Below, piece by piece: positions 60,747 through 64,000 of a DNA stretch of 64,000 nucleotides. The DNA is from Pseudomonas alloputida (GTDB lineage Bacteria > Pseudomonadota > Gammaproteobacteria > Pseudomonadales > Pseudomonadaceae). The notes under the pieces were generated by a model. The model worked only from the letters and a program-made list of their open reading frames with translations, had not been told where the DNA came from and did no database searches. The position numbers were made by a program, and so were the translations under genes. Location of the stretch: assembly GCF_021283545.2 (NCBI RefSeq), contig NZ_CP128540.1:4809501-4873500 (forward strand). Direction: 5' to 3'. Position 1 is the stretch's first letter; every line of letters starts with the position of its first letter.

Positions 60747-61829
60747 ATGACCGTTGCCGAACAGCTCAGTGCCTTGAGTGCCATCCTGGCTCAGCGCAGT
60801 ATTCACAGTCTGTTCCAGCCAATCATGTGCCTGAGTGAACATAGGGTATTCGGCCATGAGGCGCTGAGCCGTGGCCCATCCAATAGCCCGCTGCATGCGC
60901 CGCTCAACCTGTTTACCATCGCCCGCCAGGCCGGCCGCCTGACCGAGCTGGAGGCCGCTTGCCGAGAAAGCGCCTGCCGACGCTTCAGCGAGCAGCAACT
61001 GCAGGGCAAACTGTTTCTCAACATCTCACCTGAATCGCTGCTGGAGCCGCACTACCCCTCCGGCCTGACCCTGAAACTGCTCGAACAGGTTGGCCTGCCG
61101 CCCAGCCGGGTGGTGATCGAGTTGACCGAGCACACGCCCACCGACGACTTCCAGCTGCTGTCCAATGCCCTGCACCACTATCGCGACATGGGCTTCTCGA
61201 TTGCCATCGACGACCTGGGCGCGGGCTATTCCAGCCTGCGCCTGTGGTCGGAGCTGCGCCCCGAGTACGTGAAGATCGACCGGCACTTCATTGACGGCAT
61301 CCACCGTGACCCGCTCAAGCGCGAGTTTGTTGGCTCTATCTTGCAGATCGCCCGCGCATCGAAGGCACAGGTGATTGCCGAGGGCATCGAGCTGGCGGAA
61401 GAGCTGGCGGTGCTGGTGGAGATGGGCGTGGACCTGGTGCAGGGCTATTTGCTAGGGCGGCCACAGGAGATGGGGGTGCGCGACAGCGGGCTTTTACCAG
61501 CGTTGACGCAGGTGCCACTGGCTGAACAACCGACAGTGCACTTGAATGCCACGATCGGGCAGCTGCTGGAGCTGTTTGGCCGATACCAGCACCTGGAGGC
61601 ATTGGAAGTGGTGGATGCCGATGGCAGGGGGTGCGGGTTGATTCACAGGGATGCGCTGCCTGTGCCGGCCTATTCGCGGGTGAACCCGCTCCTACGGGGG
61701 CCTGTGCCCAATCACCAATCAGGCGTAGGAGCGGGTTTACCCGCGAATACGGTGGCGGCGGCAACGGAGAACGACGGGTGGAAATTGGCCAGCAGGCCCT
61801 GCCTTTTCGCTCAGGGTCACCACCTATAA
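60747..61829 (+). CDS. EAL-domain phosphodiesterase, C-terminally truncated and ending in REP-derived sequence
   Basis: 360 residues from ATG 60747 (AGGAA upstream). Residues ~15-245 are a complete EAL domain: HEALSRGP, LFLNISPESLLEP, ELTEHTPTDD, AIDDLGAGYSSL, EYVKIDRHF, IAEGIE and LVQGYLLGRP, so c-di-GMP hydrolysis is likely. Next comes a partial CBS-like stretch (LLELFGRYQHLEALEVVDAD), then ~50 residues coded by a REP pair (AYSRVNPLLRG, VGAGLPANT). The gene next to prc in other pseudomonads (PA3258 type, as I recall) is EAL-CBS-GGDEF of about 600 residues; here CBS is incomplete and GGDEF is missing. Confidence 0.85.
   Translation: MTVAEQLSALSAILAQRSIHSLFQPIMCLSEHRVFGHEALSRGPSNSPLHAPLNLFTIARQAGRLTELEAACRESACRRFSEQQLQGKLFLNISPESLLEPHYPSGLTLKLLEQVGLPPSRVVIELTEHTPTDDFQLLSNALHHYRDMGFSIAIDDLGAGYSSLRLWSELRPEYVKIDRHFIDGIHRDPLKREFVGSILQIARASKAQVIAEGIELAEELAVLVEMGVDLVQGYLLGRPQEMGVRDSGLLPALTQVPLAEQPTVHLNATIGQLLELFGRYQHLEALEVVDADGRGCGLIHRDALPVPAYSRVNPLLRGPVPNHQSGVGAGLPANTVAAATENDGWKLASRPCLFAQGHHL
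61668..61748. repeat. REP pair inside the 3' end of the EAL gene
   Basis: TATTCGCGGGTGAACCCGCT faces GAGCGGGTTTACCCGCGAAT. It is the only REP pair in the window that lies in an open coding frame. Confidence 0.9.
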
Positions 61830-61854
61830 CGAATAGGCTGGAATGGGCAACGCT

Positions 61855-62223
61855 TCAGGCCGTTTCGGGATAGCTGTACTCGAACACCCGAACCACCTCA
61901 GAGGCATGCCACGAGGCGGCCTCCATGCCATCGACCGGCCCGGTAAACCGCCCCAGGCGCTCGACGCACTCAAAGAAGCCAGTACGCGGCAACCGGCTGG
62001 CGCCTTGGCTGATCACCAGCGAACTGCGCAATGGCTGCTCGGCACGGGCATCCAGCACCGCCAGGTATTCCAGCGCGGCAGTCAGCGTCTGCATGGCCGG
62101 GCTGGGGAGCTGCAAGCGCTCGATCAGCGCTCGGTATGTCAGCAAGTGACGTTGACGACGGGCCAGGTCAAGCTCGCCCAGCAGGTTATCCCAGTGCTGA
62201 CGGCTGATCCTGACCTGGCTCAT
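61855..62223 (-). CDS. Partner of the Xre-type gene; possible toxin or effector
   Basis: 122 residues, MSQVRISRQHWDNLLGELDL, helical N-half (RQRHLLTYRALIERLQLPSP), then LVISQGASRLPRTGFFECVE and RVFEYSYPETA. Not a family I can name. Its start overlaps the upstream Xre gene stop by 4 bp. The order (antitoxin-like first, unknown second) fits a type II TA pair, but this is unproven. Confidence 0.7.
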   Translation of the reverse strand: MSQVRISRQHWDNLLGELDLARRQRHLLTYRALIERLQLPSPAMQTLTAALEYLAVLDARAEQPLRSSLVISQGASRLPRTGFFECVERLGRFTGPVDGMEAASWHASEVVRVFEYSYPETA

Positions 62224-62558
62224 GATGGCTCGCTCCAGCCAGCCACCCCCAGATGCCAGGCCAGGGCGCGGCGGATGGCAGCATCTGGCTGGCGTTCACC
62301 CGATTCGATCATGGCCAGATACGCCGGGCTCACCCCGACATTGCGCGCCAGTTGCTCCGGGGCAATGCCCTTGGCCTGGCGAATCTGGGCGACTTCGCTG
62401 AAGGCTGGCAGAGGGGCACTGGCAGCAACGCCCTGCGCCTCACTGGAAACCGCCTCGGCTGGTGCCTGCCCTGCAGCGCTGAGCAACGCCTGGTATTGCT
62501 CCCAGGGAACTACGGCGTACTCGGGTTGACCGTCCCGGCTGATGACCTGAATACCCAT
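62220..62558 (-). CDS. Xre-family HTH protein with Phd-like N-terminus (antitoxin-like)
   Basis: 112 residues. N-terminus MGIQVISRDGQPEYAVVPWE resembles the Phd/YefM-type strand-helix, then an Ala-rich linker, then an Xre HTH (IRQAKGIAPEQLARNVGVSP, AYLAMIESGERQPDAAIRRA). Two-part proteins of this kind act as antitoxins and autoregulators. The 114-bp gap upstream looks AT-rich and holds ATTACAGCATGTAAT at 62579-62593, a near-palindrome suited to autoregulation. Confidence 0.82.
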   Translation of the reverse strand: MGIQVISRDGQPEYAVVPWEQYQALLSAAGQAPAEAVSSEAQGVAASAPLPAFSEVAQIRQAKGIAPEQLARNVGVSPAYLAMIESGERQPDAAIRRALAWHLGVAGWSEPS

Positions 62559-62672
62559 TACAAACCCCTTTAAAAAGGATTACAGCATGTAATCCGTAGG
62601 CATAACCCTTATGCCAATTATATTACCAACTCCGAGGTCTGTGCAGTTGAGGTGAGATTCAGGCCGGTTTCA

Positions 62673-63110
62673 TTACTTGTTGCGCTCCAGCCGCAGCGCT
62701 TCCGGGGTAGCCGGCAGGCGCTCGACCACGCGCAGCCGTTCGGGTGCCTGGCTATCGCGCCAGGCCTTGAAGCGCGCCAACTCGTCGGCCACGGTTTTCA
62801 GTACCCAGCCCAGCACCGCGATGTCATCGAGGAAACCCACCCCCAGCAACCAGTCCGGGATGGCATCGATGGGGCTGACGAAATACAGCAGGCCCGCCAC
62901 GACAGTGACCAGTGCCTTGGGGCTGATGGCGCGGTACTCCCCCCTCCACCAGGCCAGGCACAGCGACTGCAGCAGCTTCACATCTTCACGCAGTTGGCCG
63001 AGGCGCGGGCCTTTGCGCGCCACCGCGAACAACAAGGCCGGCAAACGACCGCGGCTGAGCAGGCGCTCGGCCAATGGCAGGAAACGGGCAAAATTCCAGG
63101 GTGCGCTCAT
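62673..63110 (-). CDS. YkvA family membrane protein (DUF1232)
   Basis: 145 residues; DUF1232 core KALVTVVAGLLYFVSPIDAI, PDWLLGVGFLDDIAVLGWVL. GGAGG-like site (GAGGCTCC) before ATG 63110. Function unknown. A perfect double DnaA-box palindrome lies 18 bp upstream. Confidence 0.88.
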   Translation of the reverse strand: MSAPWNFARFLPLAERLLSRGRLPALLFAVARKGPRLGQLREDVKLLQSLCLAWWRGEYRAISPKALVTVVAGLLYFVSPIDAIPDWLLGVGFLDDIAVLGWVLKTVADELARFKAWRDSQAPERLRVVERLPATPEALRLERNK

Positions 63111-63127
63111 GGAGCCTCCGAGAGGAA

Positions 63128-63158
63128 AAGGTTATCCACATTTATTGTGGATAACCTT
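63128..63158. repeat. Palindrome of two perfect DnaA boxes
   Basis: AAGGTTATCCACA-TTTAT-TGTGGATAACCTT: 13-bp perfect arms, each holding the consensus box TTATCCACA. It sits in the upstream region of the YkvA gene; the rest of 63159-63350 shows nothing I can assign. Confidence 0.85.
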
Positions 63159-63354
63159 GTGAACAGGGCGACGTTTCCGCCCCCAGGTGCCTGCCAGGCA
63201 AGGGGCCCGGTCAGATCGGGCGTTTTTTACACAGTCGTTTCACGCCATGACTACCTGCGGCGCAAACGATTTGCGTCAGAAACATCCTACTTCTTCACGC
63301 TGCATTTCCTCGGACAGTATCAGCTGTTGCAGGTTCGTCCAATCGGCACAAACG

Positions 63355-63382
63355 AAAACGCCCCAACAATGTGGGGCGTTTC
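63355..63382 (-). terminator. Terminator of the FKBP gene
   Basis: AAACGCCCCA/TGGGGCGTTT stem with 6-nt loop, followed on the minus strand by TTTTCGTTT, 17 bp past the stop. Confidence 0.85.
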
Positions 63383-63398
63383 CGACAACCAGCCAATG

Positions 63399-64000
63399 TT
63401 ACTTGGCAGGTGCTTCTTCAGGGGCTTCGGCCTGCGGCTCGGCACCTTGCAACTGGGCCGGGTCCTTGATGGCGATCAGTTCCAGATCGAACACCAGTAC
63501 CGAGTTGGCCGGGATCAGCGGGCTTGGGCTTTGTGCGCCATAGGCCAGTTCAGCCGGGATGAACAACTTGTACTTCTCGCCGACGTGCATCAGTTGCAAA
63601 CCTTCGACCCAACCTGGGATCACACCGCTGACCGGCAGGTCGATCGGGCTGCCACGCTCGACGGAGCTGTCGAAGACCTTGCCATCGATCAGCTTGCCTT
63701 CGTAGTGGACAGTGACCACGTCAGTCGGTTTGGGCTGCGGGCCGTCGGCCTTCTTGACCACTTCGTACTGCAGGCCCGAGGCAGTGGTAACCACGCCTGG
63801 CTTCTTGGCGTTTTCTTCGAGGAATTTCTTGCCGGCGGAGGCGGCTTCTTCGCTGGCCTTGGCCAGGCGCTCCTCGGCGCGTTTCTGCAATGCGGTGAAG
63901 GCCTCTACCAGCTCTTCATCCTTGATGCGTTGTTCTTTCTTGCTAACGGCGTCTTCGATGCCGAGGGCGACTGCTTTCGAATCAAGGTCTTCCATGCCTT
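63399..64000 (-). CDS. FKBP-type peptidyl-prolyl cis-trans isomerase (5' end outside window)
   Basis: The visible part begins EGMEDLDSKAVALGIEDA and is open to the right edge, so the ATG at 63995 is internal and the true start, with the expected export signal, lies beyond 64000. N-terminal dimerisation helices, then the FKBP domain (TASGLQYEVVKKADG, VTVHYEGKLIDGKVFDSS, VIPGWVEGLQLM, FIPAELAYGAQ) and an acidic Ala/Glu tail. FklB/Mip-like, a periplasmic folding helper. Confidence 0.93.
   Translation of the reverse strand, partial: GMEDLDSKAVALGIEDAVSKKEQRIKDEELVEAFTALQKRAEERLAKASEEAASAGKKFLEENAKKPGVVTTASGLQYEVVKKADGPQPKPTDVVTVHYEGKLIDGKVFDSSVERGSPIDLPVSGVIPGWVEGLQLMHVGEKYKLFIPAELAYGAQSPSPLIPANSVLVFDLELIAIKDPAQLQGAEPQAEAPEEAPAK

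Noticed and set aside
63242-63400. A small plus-strand Cys/Ser-rich frame near 63250
   Set aside because: It runs into the FKBP terminator, has no ribosome site and no recognisable pattern.

Overview
The window is from a Pseudomonas genome, most likely the P. putida group. The evidence is the gene content and order on the right side (NAGGN osmolyte genes, a csrA paralogue, actP, mlaA, minCDE, apeB, prc, an FKBP isomerase), the high GC, and the many P. putida-style REP elements built around an arm that reads TTCGCGGGTAAACCCGCTCCTAC or a close variant (split here as TTCGCGGGTAAACCCGC plus TCCTAC). The species call is inference.

Positions 1 to about 27,500 are a temperate siphophage prophage, cut by the left edge. 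A divergent control region lies at 22,130-23,120: cro (minus), a cI-like S24 repressor (plus), and five copies of an operator of form ATTAGC-N3-GCT placed on three recognisable promoters. Rightward-type transcription (minus strand) runs from cro through small early genes, an ORF6N antirepressor, an HTH replication protein that is split in two frames, a DnaC-type loader, DnaB helicase and a Q-type antiterminator. It continues into the late genes: a PagL lipid A deacylase moron, lambda-type holin, two HNH endonucleases, terS/terL, portal, protease, HK97-fold capsid, connectors, tail tube, the tail chaperones with a lambda-like GGGAAAG frameshift, a superinfection-immunity gene, and the tape measure protein running off the edge. 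The opposite early operon (plus strand, 23,121-27,488) holds a LuxR-type HTH gene, a CsrA homologue with an extra C-terminal domain, accessory genes, excisionase and a tyrosine integrase. No endolysin is in the window.

Positions 27,525 to 64,000 are host chromosome. In order: the NAGGN osmoprotectant operon (asnO, ngg, M42 peptidase), yheU, a CsrA-like paralogue, an SDR, acetate symport (actP plus its DUF485 partner), a betaine/choline-type binding protein, a GH17 membrane protein, an alpha/beta hydrolase coupled to mlaA, a patatin lipase, a lipid A acyltransferase, minCDE, an RluA-type pseudouridine synthase, M18 aminopeptidase, an MscS-family channel, a divergent GntR/UTRA regulator with an ABC uptake operon that carries two phosphatase-like enzymes, a quinone oxidoreductase, the Prc protease, an EAL protein that seems cut short by a REP pair, a possible antitoxin/toxin pair, a YkvA protein and an FKBP isomerase cut by the right edge.

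The observations most worth following are: (1) a 35-nt inverted-repeat element, GCGCCAC-N21-GTGGCGC, found three times in the prophage and each time directly in front of the Shine-Dalgarno of a phage gene; (2) the phage-borne CsrA; (3) two lysogenic-conversion or exclusion genes, pagL and the superinfection-immunity gene; (4) prophage insertion only 36 bp upstream of the NAGGN operon; (5) the REP-truncated EAL protein; and (6) a perfect palindrome of two DnaA boxes near the right end.
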